Positions 35,501-46,891 of a stretch of 64,000 nucleotides of DNA are shown one piece after another. The stretch is from Phoronis australis (taxonomy: Eukaryota > Phoronida > Phoronidae). Made by a program: the position numbers and the translations under genes. Each line of letters starts with the position of its first letter. Positions within the stretch are counted from its first letter, which is position 1. Under the pieces are notes generated by a model. That model had not been told where the DNA came from. It did not search any database and was given only the letters and a program-made list of their open reading frames with translations. The stretch lies in NCBI GenBank assembly GCA_002633005.1, contig NMRA01000122.1, positions 467,312 through 531,311 of the forward strand, in the 5' to 3' direction.

Positions 35501-35811
35501 AGCAAAATATAAGCAGCTATTAGTGACGGCACTACCTTGTAACTGTTGACGATAACAGTGGCACCTGGCGATAACTTCGATTGGACCGAAGTTAAGCGCT
35601 CATACAGCACCGCAGTGTTGACGTTGCATTATTAAATCCACCTGTTAACTGCGATGTTATCTGGAGCTGTTAACTGCGTTGTTATCTGGAGCTGTTAACT
35701 GCGGTGTTATCTGGAGCTGTTAACTGCGATCCAGGACCAGAGTTAAGCATTCATACTGACCGTAACTTCCCAAACCATCGACGCGTCGACGTTAGTATAA
35801 AAGGGCCCTTC
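35501..35811. mobile_element. Interspersed family C copy with an internal 25-bp expansion
   Basis: Matches 7264-7515 in order, but 35643-35732 contains three and a bit tandem copies of a 25-bp unit (TGTTAACTGCGATGTTATCT plus GGAGC) where the other copy has one. Ends GTATAAAAGGGCCCTTC. Noncoding. Confidence 0.65.
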
Positions 35812-35902
35812 AAAAAACCAACAAAAACAGAAGGATTACACCCCAAAACATGGACCAAACAATATTTATAAAGTAAGACCTTGCATGGGACTTTAATTGC
35901 AG

Positions 35903-36018
35903 GGTTACAAGAAGGTGCAAACAATTATCGATCAGCGGAGACTTGGCAGAGAATGTGCTCAACAGTCTCGGAGGGAACAATATTGGCCAGAGTTACTGAA
36001 ACTTTACACCTCAGGGTG
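35903..36018 (+). CDS. Candidate exon of the plus-strand gene, unidentified
   Basis: Acceptor ACTTTAATTGCAG (AG 35901-35902) then, in phase 0, GYKKVQTIIDQRRLGRECAQ followed by QSRREQYWPELLKLYTSG. The likely donor is GGGTG|GTAAAT at 36019 (phase 2). The sequence is strongly basic-acidic mixed and helix-like, as in many intracellular proteins. A second frame is also open through the region, which lowers confidence. No family recognised. Confidence 0.35.
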
Positions 36019-37086
36019 GTAAATGCACAGCTGACCATTTCTATTGGACAAGTGGTTCAGGCCATGCCAGTTTGCTCACTGACCATTGTCCAGAGCTCAA
36101 TTCACCCAATTAGTGGCTATTATCAGTGGCCACTTGTGTTCCCCTAGCTATTCATTGGAACCACTTCACAGCTAGATTATGAAAATAAGTGCAATTTCCA
36201 CTGGTTTTCCACCTAAGCTAATATGATGACAGAAAGATGACAACATCCCTATGTGTTGTGACAACATGGTTTGTGTGTGCTGTGTAAAGTATGTCACGTG
36301 CCTGGCAGTTTTCGCGTGCCACTATATTCTTTGCTGCAGGCTAAATAAACAGGCCCAGTGTTTGAATTGGACATAACAACCAGAGTGCATTGTCAGTCTG
36401 ATACACTACAAACAACATCAGTTACTTGAACACTCACAATCTACATCAAGTTAATACCATATGTATATGCTTGACCCCAAAAGGCATCAGAATCTTATGT
36501 AAGACAGAAAAGATCACTTGTGGAATAGCACCTGCTGTCTCTGGTTGTGATACTTCCATAGTGGAGGTCTGCCCAGAAGATGAATTTTCACAATAGATTC
36601 CCTGCACAAGGGATCACTAAAAAGGTTCTTTTCAGGACTTCAAAACTGAACGAAAAGTCTCAACTACAGAAATCTAATTCATACACTTTGCTGACAAAAG
36701 ATTTTTTATTTTCACATGGCATCTCCTTGTGCACAATTTCAGGCCAAATGGGTAAAAATTCAGGTGTCTAAGAATTTCTTCGAAAGGGTTAGGTTCACGG
36801 AATTAACCCTTAAACACTGTGGAGTTTCTCCAACAAACACTTCCAAAAAGGGCTTAACCCTTAACAACGTCAACTCGCTAAATGCAACCTGGCAAAATTT
36901 CCATTACACCAAACTGAAAATGAGATTGACAAAAAACTCGCACGCAAGGAGGTGAAAACCTGGCCTCCATAAATGATGCATAGTCGGCAACAGCCAAAAA
37001 TGAAAGCAAGAGCAACGCAGAGTGTTGAAATGCGCCCACGAGAGCACCGCAAACGGTGTGCTAATAAGGGTGATTATTTGCATCAT

Positions 37087-37799
37087 AAAAAATGGCCATT
37101 AGATGGCACAAAATACATTGAACCCATATAAAAATGGAAGGTTTGGTCGTCTGTCAAAACTTTTTGCCAAATTTCATGAAAATCCGTCAAAGAACTCCAA
37201 AGATACAAAATAACTCAAGATAACTGCCATTAGGAACCAGAGCAGAAGTTGAATTCCTCCATCTGCTGTCAAATTAATAAGAATAGAACTGCAAAATTTC
37301 AAAAACATCTTGCAGGGGGGTTAAGGGATACAGCCATAGATGCACAAAATGTCACTAGATGGCACAAAGTACATCAAATCCTTTTGAAAACGGTTACATG
37401 TCACCATTTCTGCAACAGAAAGCTATTTACTAAATTTCGGAAAAATCCGTCAAGGAGTTTCATTGAAACAAACAAAAACATAAAATTATGAAATTACCAC
37501 AAGGTACCACAGCCTTCGCGAATCCGTCCTAAAGTCGTCATTGTCCGTTGTCAAATTCATATAAATAAACATGCTAAATTTAGAAAAGATCCTGCAGCGA
37601 GTTTAGGAGATACAGCCATGGGCGCAAAATTAAACAAAACTGCCACTAGAAGGTGCCACAGTAGTTGATGTCATCGGAAAATCATCCACCAGCCACCCTC
37701 TTCACAGCAGGAACATATATGCCAATTTTCACAATCATCTTAGAGTGGTTTGACTGATAGAAGGGCGGATCTGTCAGACATGTGGGCACATAAAAACAA
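37087..37799. repeat. Interspersed family E repeats in tandem
   Basis: Several diverged modules combine GCCA(C/T)TAGATGGCACA, AAATTTCATGAAAATCCGTC, AAGG(A/G)GTTTAGGAGATACAG and GTGGGCACATAAAAACAAG. Related copies lie at 40607-40771 and 56836-57299. Noncoding. Confidence 0.65.
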
Positions 37800-38234
37800 G
37801 ATATTTGAATTAAAGAACCGGCGAACTGAGCAAAGTTCTGGCAAAATCACTGGCAAAATCACGGGAAATATCATGGGCTCAGTAACAACCAAGCAATTTC
37901 CCTATAGAGCCCAATAGCTGTCACAGCCTTGCCCACTTCAAGGTAAGGGAAAACAGCACTTTTGGGTATGTCTGAGCAGGAGTCATAAATGGCCCAAGTA
38001 CAATCTCTAAATGGGTGTGTGTATTTGAATTTGTGGAGCTGTATGGTTCCCAGTCAAGAGTACACCAGGGACAGTGGTACAGTGCCAGGGGCATTTTAAT
38101 GCCCGGTTTAAGTAAGTTGAAATCATGCAGCGCATATGGACCCCAAGGTCTGGCCCTGTTAGTCCAACATGGGGATCACAGTTTAAAAAATAACAAAATA
38201 TAAAAGAATACCGACATAAATGTTGTTGTCACAG

Positions 38235-38290
38235 ATAAGAAAATTGAGTCAAGTGTTCAGTTGCTAGACACTGACACATATAGGAAGAAG
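38235..38290 (+). CDS. Candidate exon of the plus-strand gene
   Basis: Acceptor AAATGTTGTTGTCACAG and strong donor AAGAAG|GTATGT (GT 38291) enclose 56 bases. Only the phase-1 frame is open: KKIESSVQLLDTDTYRKK, ending in phase 0. That fits the next exon candidate at 39072, which starts in phase 0. Confidence 0.45.
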
Positions 38291-39071
38291 GTATGTCTTG
38301 CCTAGGTAACAGACCCATGTTAAATAAGGTATGAGGTAAAAGGTGGTCAAGTGTTGAGTTCAGGGCTACAAATATTACATAACAGCTTGGAAAGGTTCAG
38401 AAGAAGAGGCTAGAAAGTTGCAGGGAGGAAAGGCTCCCATAAATTAATTACAAGACATTGTTGTCCATCTGCTCCCCTAACCCATGGGTCAAAGCTCTCT
38501 ACTTTACTGCTAAGAACTGAGTGAGAGGACAATCCCTCTGTTCATCAATTAAATTACGGAACATAGTACCACAATAATTAGAGTAATTTCACTGTTACTA
38601 ATCACACAACCAATGTTGGCAAAATTGCAATTTTTCTCTATCTTTCACAAGATGACTACTACTAACAGATAATGAAATGATCATCACCTCAGCTGTTTCA
38701 TGACAACTACACAGTGCATGAACCACCATGCCGACAATAGAGTAATTTTTTAATGCTTGAGATTGGTTGAGGACTGACTTTAATTACAAAACAAGCTCTT
38801 CTTCAAGTTTGCCATAATGTGTGTTAAATAGGATAATTATGGGACATTACAATTTCAATTAGTTGAATTATTACATTAGCGCTAACATTCTTACAAGCGC
38901 TGAAAGAACAACTCTTGATGGACCCTAATGATTTCTTTGCATTGATAACAGTAAATAGGCCTGTTTACATAGATGTTGTAATGGCCATTTTGATAGCTAT
39001 TTTGATCCTCATTTCAACATACCCAGTAAAATCCCAACTTTAATCATCATTTTGTCACCTGCTAAGTGCAG

Positions 39072-39251
39072 GAAAATCCAACAGCTGCAATAAATCACTT
39101 GGGCCACCTGCTGATACCGGACGTGTCTAAAATGCATGCGCACTTCATGATAGCGCGTTGTGCCATTTGCCTTGGAAAACAAAATGCGAAATGTTTTTAC
39201 TTTAATCCGGAAATGCGGAAATACGACCAGAAGGAGATTGCAATACTTTAA
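39072..39251 (+). CDS. Candidate terminal exon of the plus-strand gene, unidentified helical protein
   Basis: Acceptor CACCTGCTAAGTGCAG, then 59 codons in phase 0 to a TAA at 39249-39251. Joined to the previous exon it reads TYRKK / ENPTAAINHLGHLLIPDVSK, then MHAHFMIARCAICLGKQNAK. The alternation of small residues and leucines in NHLGHLLIPDVSKMHAHFMIARC recalls a TPR-like helical hairpin; this is inference only. No AATAAA follows closely (an ATTAAA is at 39684), so another donor may have been missed. Confidence 0.4.
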   Translation, partial: ENPTAAINHLGHLLIPDVSKMHAHFMIARCAICLGKQNAKCFYFNPEMRKYDQKEIAIL

Positions 39252-39292
39252 CCTGATTCTTGGGGGATGTTGAAATCACGACATTCTCTCAG

Positions 39293-39366
39293 GGACCAAG
39301 AAAGATAGCATGACGTACACTCGCGTACAAAAGAATTTGGAAAAGATTTTTGCACGTTACTATGAC
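39293..39366 (+). CDS. Candidate first or internal exon of a second plus-strand transcript
   Basis: Strong acceptor-like CGACATTCTCTCAG and canonical donor TATGAC|GTAAGT (GT 39367). Only one frame is open: TKKDS then MTYTRVQKNLEKIFARYYD, with an ATG at 39310; it ends in phase 0. It starts just 41 bases after the stop at 39251, so it is either the first coding exon of a closely spaced gene or evidence that the stop-containing exon is not terminal. Sequence is basic and coiled-coil-like. Confidence 0.4.
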
Positions 39367-39672
39367 GTAAGTGTTTGCCTATTGGCAACTGCCCTGTGTT
39401 TTTAACTGGGAGTAATATTAACTCGGATAATCCTAAGTTTTTATGACCTGTAGGTTAAACAGCAGCTTGTTTTGTTGTACCCTCAATTACTGACGATACT
39501 AATTTTATACTTACTCTTGGAGTTGGGCAATTGTTCCAATTAGAGTTAAGTGTATAGAAATATACTTGATTTAAGCTACAAAGAGAGCAACCAAACACCC
39601 TCCCTCACATGCTAACAGAGGGCGCATTGTACACTATAGGGGAAACGATGGAAAAAATCATCATGTAAACAG

Positions 39673-39692
39673 TCGCAGATTGCCATTAAAAA
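39673..39692 (+). CDS. Possible 20-base microexon
   Basis: Between ATGTAAACAG and the donor AAAAA|GTAAGC (GT 39693) lie 20 bases reading SQIAIK plus two bases. It starts in phase 0, as required by 39293-39366, and the last two bases join the first base of 39841 to give Lys before DSADENQ. The phase agreement on both sides is the main evidence; the acceptor is weak. Confidence 0.25.
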
Positions 39693-39840
39693 GTAAGCGT
39701 AGAAATAGCGAAGAAATAGCCCAAACATTTCACATGAACATGTTACTAATGCAGTATTCAACAGTTTTCCAGTGCAGGGCAGCAGAGGTTATGCAACACT
39801 AGATGACAATTCATATTTCTGACCCACCTCTTCTGTAAAG

Positions 39841-40023
39841 GGACAGTGCAGATGAGAACCAGGAGCTCATCCGTCTGCTGCAAAGGGACAGTGCAGATGA
39901 GAACCAGGAGCTCATCGTCTGCTGCAAAGGGACAGTGCAGATGAGAACCAGGAGCTCATCCGTCTGCTGCAACAGAACGATGATGAGCTGGAAGCTGCTC
40001 AAAAAATTTCACGTGACAGTTGA
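39841..40023 (+). CDS. Exon with three 15-residue repeats, frameshifted in this assembly
   Basis: After the acceptor CCACCTCTTCTGTAAAG the sequence encodes DSADENQELIRLLQ-R repeats: three DNA units of 44-45 bases from 39841, 39885 and 39930. The second unit lacks one C (CTCATCGTCTG instead of CTCATCCGTCTG, near 39916), which shifts the frame. The third unit and the tail QQNDDELEAAQKISRDS with its TGA at 40021-40023 are in the -1 frame relative to the first. Each unit looks like an amphipathic helix with Leu/Ile spacing of a coiled coil. The base loss may be an assembly slip within the repeat or a real disabling change. Confidence 0.5.
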
Positions 40024-43000
40024 TCTCAAGCAGTAATCAACTGATATCACCTAAGGAACAATTTGAGACCTATTTCATAATGGTAAATAGAAAGCAGGGT
40101 CTTAACAACATTTCTAGATGAATCAGGAGGACACATGACATATCTTAGTCCCCCACTCCAAATCTACTCAAGGGCACTGTCTCCCTGCCCCCACTATAAT
40201 ACGCCCTTGTAACCGCTTTAAGAAACGTAGTTGGGTCCTAATTTCATGCAACAGGCCACTAAGGCCCAGTCGTTTGTATTATTTGACTGAATTGGGTAAA
40301 TGCAACAAAATCTCCCAAGATATATTATAAAATAGCTAAGTGTTGTTAACTGATAAACTGTATGCACAAATTTGATTGAAGCACCACCTATTAACCACCA
40401 AGAAAGTTGTGCTTCCTTGGCAAAAATCATGCCAGTGCAAAGAAGCCACGGGAGGTTACCTTTATTGTAGGCTGGACTCTGAACATTTGGAAAACAATTG
40501 ATACATCTCACTGCACACCTCAGTTCAATCAACATCACATAATGGTAAACAACAGTAGCTGGGCCAGTCAGCTACACTGGGGTCAGCGAGTGCTCGCTTA
40601 CGGATGGACAATTTCAGGTGTCATCACTTCCTACCAGCAAATGTCGTCCAATCCATGAAAGAAACATATGTGCAAAATTTCACGAACATACGTCAAAGGG
40701 TTTTGGAGACAGAGCAGCAGACACCGGAGATGACGGCATAATGCGTCCACATATAAATACGTGGTCCCATAAAAATTCTCTGGGATTCTCTGTAGTTAGC
40801 ACAGAAGTTTTGCAAAGTGTCTATAGCAATTTTCTAAAAATAATACGGCTTAATCTTTATTTGAACATCAAAAAATAATGAAAACTTTGATGAAAAATAT
40901 GAGACATGGTTTAAAGACATTGTGTTTTCAGACAGTTCAAAAACATAAGAAATTGCTGAAAAACATAAATTTGTGTCGACAGTCAAACACTAAAACTTTA
41001 GGCACATTGCCCATGTCGATCACGATCACGTGATTCACTGTAGGTTGAGTTAAATGTAGGTCAGCAGGTCACCTTCGAATAAGTCATGGACAATGTTGTG
41101 TTTACGACCCAATAAATTGCACCAAAACTGCACAGAAACATTCGGCAAGAATTGTGAGACAACATATCAGAACTTGGGTACGATTTGAAGAAATTTCTTT
41201 AAGTTTTGTTGAACTCATGACCAGTTTTCTAATCTAGACAATCCAGAGTTTGATTGGCAAACTTCAGTTGCAGGATTTAGGCTGCGGTTTTGTATTGAGT
41301 TTAAATTCGGCATGCTGTCGGCTCACACACGAGCTTCAAATCCTGACTCTAGTGTGGCATAACAACAAATAAAATATTCAGAACCTTGAAATGATACAAG
41401 AGACAACATATTCATTTGACAGTGCATTTGGGTTGACAAATATAGGGTTACGCATTGTGAGAAAAACTAGAGGAAGATTCGAATTGATTGAAAGGTTGCA
41501 CGAAAATAAAGTGTGCATGTTGGTGACAGCCCTTCCAAAAGAGTAATTTTTCACTAAAAAAACTATCTATACAAACTAATAAAATACTCAAACAGTTTGC
41601 TGCATGCAGAGCCCGTATCTCTAAAAATATCATTTTTGTGAAATATGGCTACACGTAACCTCAACCAGAATGTTTAAGGTAACGCAACAAATCTTGTTTT
41701 AAAAAATCCCAAATCAACATCTACATCACAGCAAACAAAGATGACTGTAACAATACAAGGATAGTTCAAACATGAATAGATTATTCATTATCATCATCGT
41801 GGTCATCATAACCATTGTTCTGCTCTCTGTACTCAGGCTAAAAATAGCATAATTGGATCTAGTGTTCGCCAGAAACTCACCTTTTATAGATCGCCTGCTG
41901 GTATCACTTATCAAAAGCAACAAAAAAAATATTTATCAAAATGAACTGGTAATTTAGGGACAATCATCTCTTTTATGACCGTAATCAAATAAGAATGGTT
42001 TCCAATGACAGGTCATGCTGTAATATATCATTGCACCAATACTAAAAAAACAGACCAGAACGAATTACGCTAAATTTTATTTTACTCATGGGCAGCGCAA
42101 CACTGAAAAAAGTGGGGATGGGCTTGCCCCGTATGGTGCACCGCCCATGTTACTGAAAGAATTTTTCACATTGCAGGCAAGCTTATGTGAAGTTTACGAC
42201 ACAATATAGCGGACAAGTGAAATTTCATTTTGTCAAATTTCTCAACAAATATAACTTTCAGGAAAATCTATTTTGCTTTTAGCATAGCGTGTATGGTGTG
42301 GCTATTACTAAAAAGCATTTGGTAAAATTTTGAGCATTTGCAACAATGTGGTAAAACTTTGAAAAATAGAAATATGTCAGTTTTAGCAATTATTTTGTCC
42401 CAAATTGAAGAATTTTTACACAGTGCGAAAACGTGCATCTGACCTAGATACATATGTTACATGAGTGACTAATTTAGGGTTACGGCCAAAATTTGTTCCT
42501 TGAATAGAATAGTTAACGCTTGGAGACCTCCCGAGGTCCAAAGCCAAGTGGACAACTGTCAGGTATGGTGAAGCTGCACAATGGGATGGTAGTATGTGAG
42601 TATTCCCACACACTAAGTATACGTGGATTACACCTGCCTTATCAGTCGCAGTACACAAGCCATTATCATGGCCACTTTGCAGTTTGCGAGCACACCTCGA
42701 TAATGGCGGCGGGAAGTGAGATGCAAACTGTCATCAAACAGTTTCCGGTTATTCTATTATGTTGTGGGATTTAGACAGCGCACGGAAAAGGTAGCTGCAT
42801 GGGAGGAATGGGTAAACAACCTGCATCGTTGTAATTACAAAGTATGTTTACCAAAATGCAAAGAACAGATACCTTAGAATATGACCAATAACACCACATG
42901 ATAGGCTTCCTTACCCACAGAAGGTAGAGCTAGGGATGGAACTATGCAAGCCAAGAAAATTATACTGGGGATCAGGGAAGGATGACCAATGAGGTGAGAC

Positions 43001-43050
43001 TAAATATAACAAAAGTAGTATGGTCTCCACTATTGTTTGGTATTGTCTTG
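40024..43050. other. Mostly noncoding stretch
   Basis: Contains a family E fragment (40607-40771, ending CCACATATAAATACGTGG), a perfect ATCACGTGAT palindrome near 41025, and a possible ATG-GCGGCGGGAA|GTGAGA first-exon motif at 42704. Nothing else is supported. Confidence 0.4.
41881..41906 (-). CDS. Possible 26-base microexon
   Basis: On the minus strand a long pyrimidine tract (ATTTTTTTTGTTGCTTTTGATAAG) and the canonical donor AAAAG|GTGAGT (GT 41880-41879) enclose 26 bases reading DTSRRSIK in the only open phase. No neighbours in phase were found, so it could be chance. Confidence 0.2.
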
Positions 43051-43418
43051 GCTACCTAACCTCAGCTGATCATGTAATGCAATGGTTTAGACTTGTAATA
43101 ATCAGCCTTGACCTACCTTACCATGTAATGCTTTAGTTAGTCTGGACATATTAAGCACCACCTACCCTACTATGTAATGCATTTGTCTAGACATATTCAG
43201 CACCACCTACCCTACTATGTAATGCATCAGTCTAGACATTCAGGGTCACCTACCCTAACATGTAATGCATTAGTCTCGACATATTCAGTACTATCTATCC
43301 TACTAAGCAATGCATTAGTCTACACTAATCAGGGTCACCTACCCTACTATGTAATGCATTAGTCTAGACATATTCAGCACCACCTACCCTACTATGTAAT
43401 GCATTAGTCTAGACATAT
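43051..43418. repeat. 45-bp satellite, left part
   Basis: About eight units of TACTATGTAATGCATTAGTC plus TAGACATATTCAGCACCACCTACCC with some length variation. The array stops at CATAT (43414-43418) where the 6.7-kb element begins, and resumes at 50116. Confidence 0.95.
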
Positions 43419-43590
43419 CAGGCATATATCCAGGTTTCAAAACCCTACTCGCCAGCTGGACGAGTGAGCCAGAAAATCTACTCGCTCAGCCCGAAATTCA
43501 GTCGCCTGGCCGTTTGCGTCTGTCACCACAAACTTGCTGCCAGGGTCAATAAAAACCGTTTCGTGCGTTGATGTCACCATCTATTAGGGC

Positions 43591-43929
43591 TACCGTATTC
43601 GCCCAGGGTGCTTAGAAAAATTCATTTCGGAAGAGGAGCGCTTGTTGTAGCCTAAGGTGGTTGAAACCCGGTCTCCGACAACGGGTGAAATCAAATTTAC
43701 GACCTGTGACGTATCGATAACCTATGACAGACTTTCTACAAAACTGTGGTGCATTGCCATCAAACTTTGTTGTTAAATTATGATCTTTTTTTAAAAAAAA
43801 CGTGCTGAAATCCCATGGCGAAAACTTGCCGACTGATGCGTTGCTGCCTTGCGATTGTCGATAGTGCAACTTGAATTCTTGAGTAAAGATACAGTTTTGA
43901 CTCAACAAATTAAAATGAATCCTCCTTAA
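43591..43929 (-). mobile_element. Interspersed family A element, copy 2
   Basis: Reverse complement of 26876-27198 over its full length, from the CGAATACGGTA end (43591) to TTAAGGAGGATTC (ending 43929). Its TTAA end coincides with the insertion site of the inner TTAA element. Confidence 0.75.
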
Positions 43930-46025
43930 AGGAGAATGCCACCCAAAATACAACGTATTTTGTATCAATTAAGATCGAGAAGTTCCACTCGATAAAAACA
44001 AGTACGGTTCTTTTACCTGTCAAAGTCGGCAGACGGAGGTGTTGAAATTAACCAATGACATCACAGGTTCGAACACAGTCTACTCAGCAGTTCACAACAC
44101 GTTTACCGGTGTCAGCTTATCGGTTGAATTCATCATTTTACACCAAAAAATCAACAAAATTCGATATAAAACCCTTACAAATACATCGAGTTATTGAACA
44201 AATGTGTTGTTTTATTTCGCTGTTATGGATTTATAGGTATTGGAATGTACCATAGCCTACTAAGTTCGGTAGGCCAATTTACCAAGGTCGGTCGCGGGAG
44301 TTTTGGGCGCTGTTCAGTTATAAATTCGAATTATTTGTCCGTGAAATACAGACAGGAGAACATAGCTGTGTTGCAATTTTAGACTTGCGATTTTTTTCAG
44401 CTCTAAACATACAAAAACGCTCATTATCCCGGCCAGTGGGTCGGAACCCGATCAGGCCCGTCACGGCCGGCCTGAAAAACATCACGAACATAAACCAGCC
44501 AAAGTTAGAAACTAAACTTCCACTCACGAAAAGACTATACTAGTGAGCCAAAGATATAATGTGCACGTGATTATTTTGGTGAATTAGACACTGCAAATCT
44601 ACTTACTAGCTTGTCGGGGGCCAGGAAGTCAGGTTACCCTTCCACAGCAAAACCGTCCTGGCAAAAGTTTCACAGTAAGAATGATTCGAATAATGTATGT
44701 GAATATCTAAATAAAGATTCCCCTAACATCTGACCATAGGATATACAATCAAGAATTAGCATGTGCTCACACGGCCAACACGTGGAGAATTTCTTGCTTA
44801 CACTGGTGACCCCTCAGATTCCCTAAGCCCCAGACAACTTTTAGGATGCCTATTCAGCACGCCCTTTGTATTGATGTAGATCTGAGCTAATGCAGTTGAA
44901 AGGTAATTGTTAGCATTACTGTCTCAACAATGGTTGTTGTTAGTACCCCCAATTTGGTTTTCTCTGACAATTACAGAGTTATAGCCTGTAACTCTGGAGA
45001 GTAGTTTTAACTTGGTACATTATAAATATTACAAAATGACTAAAAAGGTTAACTTGTGTTTATCTTCACAAGGGACCACTTCATCTTGGTTTTCTTTATT
45101 CAATTTTTAATGCTTCTGCCCACAGGGTTGATAATTTTTTATCTAAATTTTAAACTTGAAGTACCAAAACAGTGGTAGTTAAGTTCATTTTGAGCCCATC
45201 CCTAAACCTTACCACATTACACGTACAATCAACCTTTTACGTGTCATTAAAGTTTAATCTTTATTAGAACTCAAAGCATAAAATATATACAAAGTGCAAA
45301 TATGGTGATAACCAAACTGAAGATTTGAAATCCCTGGACAATTTCAGTTGCACTGACTATATAACTATTCTAGCTCTTCGTCAGCAATAAAAAATGAAAA
45401 GTGGGCACAACAACTGTTTCCTGGTCAAAAATCTGGTTAAACTAGATTGAAAGAATATTAAAAAATGAATTCGTGTGATATTGTTAACTCTGATGCACCG
45501 AGTATATCGATACGCGCAGTAGTTTATCTTCAATCGAACCCAATGGTTGTAGATTTAGATTCTTAGTTCATCGATTTCTAAAAAATGGAAAACTGTACTT
45601 GGTTGTTTTTTCCAGCTGAATACCGCCGTGGTGTTCGTTTACAATGAAAATTAGTGGTTAATGCATTTTGAAAATTCGGCATTATGTACAGTCAGAGATG
45701 TTTAATATAGTTTATGGTCGGATAATTACATTTAATTGGGTCTTGCTCGCATTGGGCAATGCGGTCATCACAATTGTACCTCATTCCAGCACCGCGCTCT
45801 CTTTGATCCAGTGGTACAAGCCGCTCAGGACGATCAGTGAAAATTCCCGCAAAAATCTTTAGAAATGATCGAACTCCTTGTAAGCGTATTATTCACGGTA
45901 TGAAGGTGCCTGGTCAATTTAGTTTATTGCATCTTTTTTCAGTTTTATATAAGCATTGCTTAGGGTGACAATAATTCATTTTGAAACATAGCGCACAATA
46001 ATAAACGTCAACTGTGACAACTCAC

Positions 46026-46363
46026 AATCCCGACTTAGATGAGTGGTCATCCGACGAAGACTTCACAGGTCGATCGTTAGGTTTCACAAACCGGAATTCA
46101 CTGATCAAGAAATACAAGAGAGGCGCCGTGAATGTGCACAGACAACGGAACATACGAATAGTTCCGAAAACCGTTTGAAAGATTTGTCATGGTGTCAAAC
46201 TGTGTGCTAACTGCACGATAATAGAAACAACTGACGATTGCGTTTGCAGCCACGAAATTCCGAAAGTGAAACGCCTTCTTGGAGAAGCGTAGATGTGTCT
46301 CATGGACCATCCTGATTTTGCACCGCATCTAAAAGAAGTCTGCTTAGGGACTGGGAAAAAGAA
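46026..46363 (+). pseudogene. Broken P2X7-type C-terminal (zinc-binding) domain
   Basis: Plus-strand pieces read DEWSSDEDFTG (first frame), then EFTDQEIQERRRECAQTTEH and NRLKDLSWC (second frame), then CANCTIIETTDDCVCSHEIP with KVKRLLGEA, a TAG stop, and MCLMDHPDFAPHLKEVC. The order W-C-x(n)-C-x2-C-(x)n-C-x-C-x2-E-I, followed by C-(I/L)-x-x-HP-x-F, is the signature of the intracellular cysteine-rich ballast domain of P2X7 receptors, which in many invertebrates exists as a stand-alone domain or linked to transposon-derived genes. At least two frameshifts and one in-frame stop make it non-functional. The domain is usually longer at its C-terminus than seen here. Confidence 0.7.
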
Positions 46364-46891
46364 CTGACCAACACATCCTACACCCAGGGTCCAAACAGAA
46401 GCCTGATAAATAGAGTAAGTCATCAAACAGGTTATATAAAACGTTATGTTCTCATGCTTTGAATTAATTGTAATTGTTTATGTTTCCATTGCCAGCTACA
46501 ATTCTCCATAATCAAAAACTGATCAACAACCAATCCACGTTGTTTTGCCTCCTGCTTACCAAACCCAAACACACTAGGCACAACATCTGACTAATCATAT
46601 TCTAGTCTCTTTTCTGCCCTGGCATGAGCTGTTTGGTAAGCCGGCATTCGATCGTCATGGAAATCACTGTAAAGACTAGCTTACCCAAATTTCGACCATT
46701 GTGCACAATCACTGCTGAAAACCTCAAAAATGTGTACAATCTGAGCTCCAATGGTTACAATCACGAAAACCGAATGCAAGAGATAAATTCTTTCAAATTT
46801 GTACCAACACCACATGTTTTATTACACAGAAGAATCAACATCAAGTGGCCAAAGTTTTATTTTTGCAGCATGTACCAGTATAAGCAATTCT

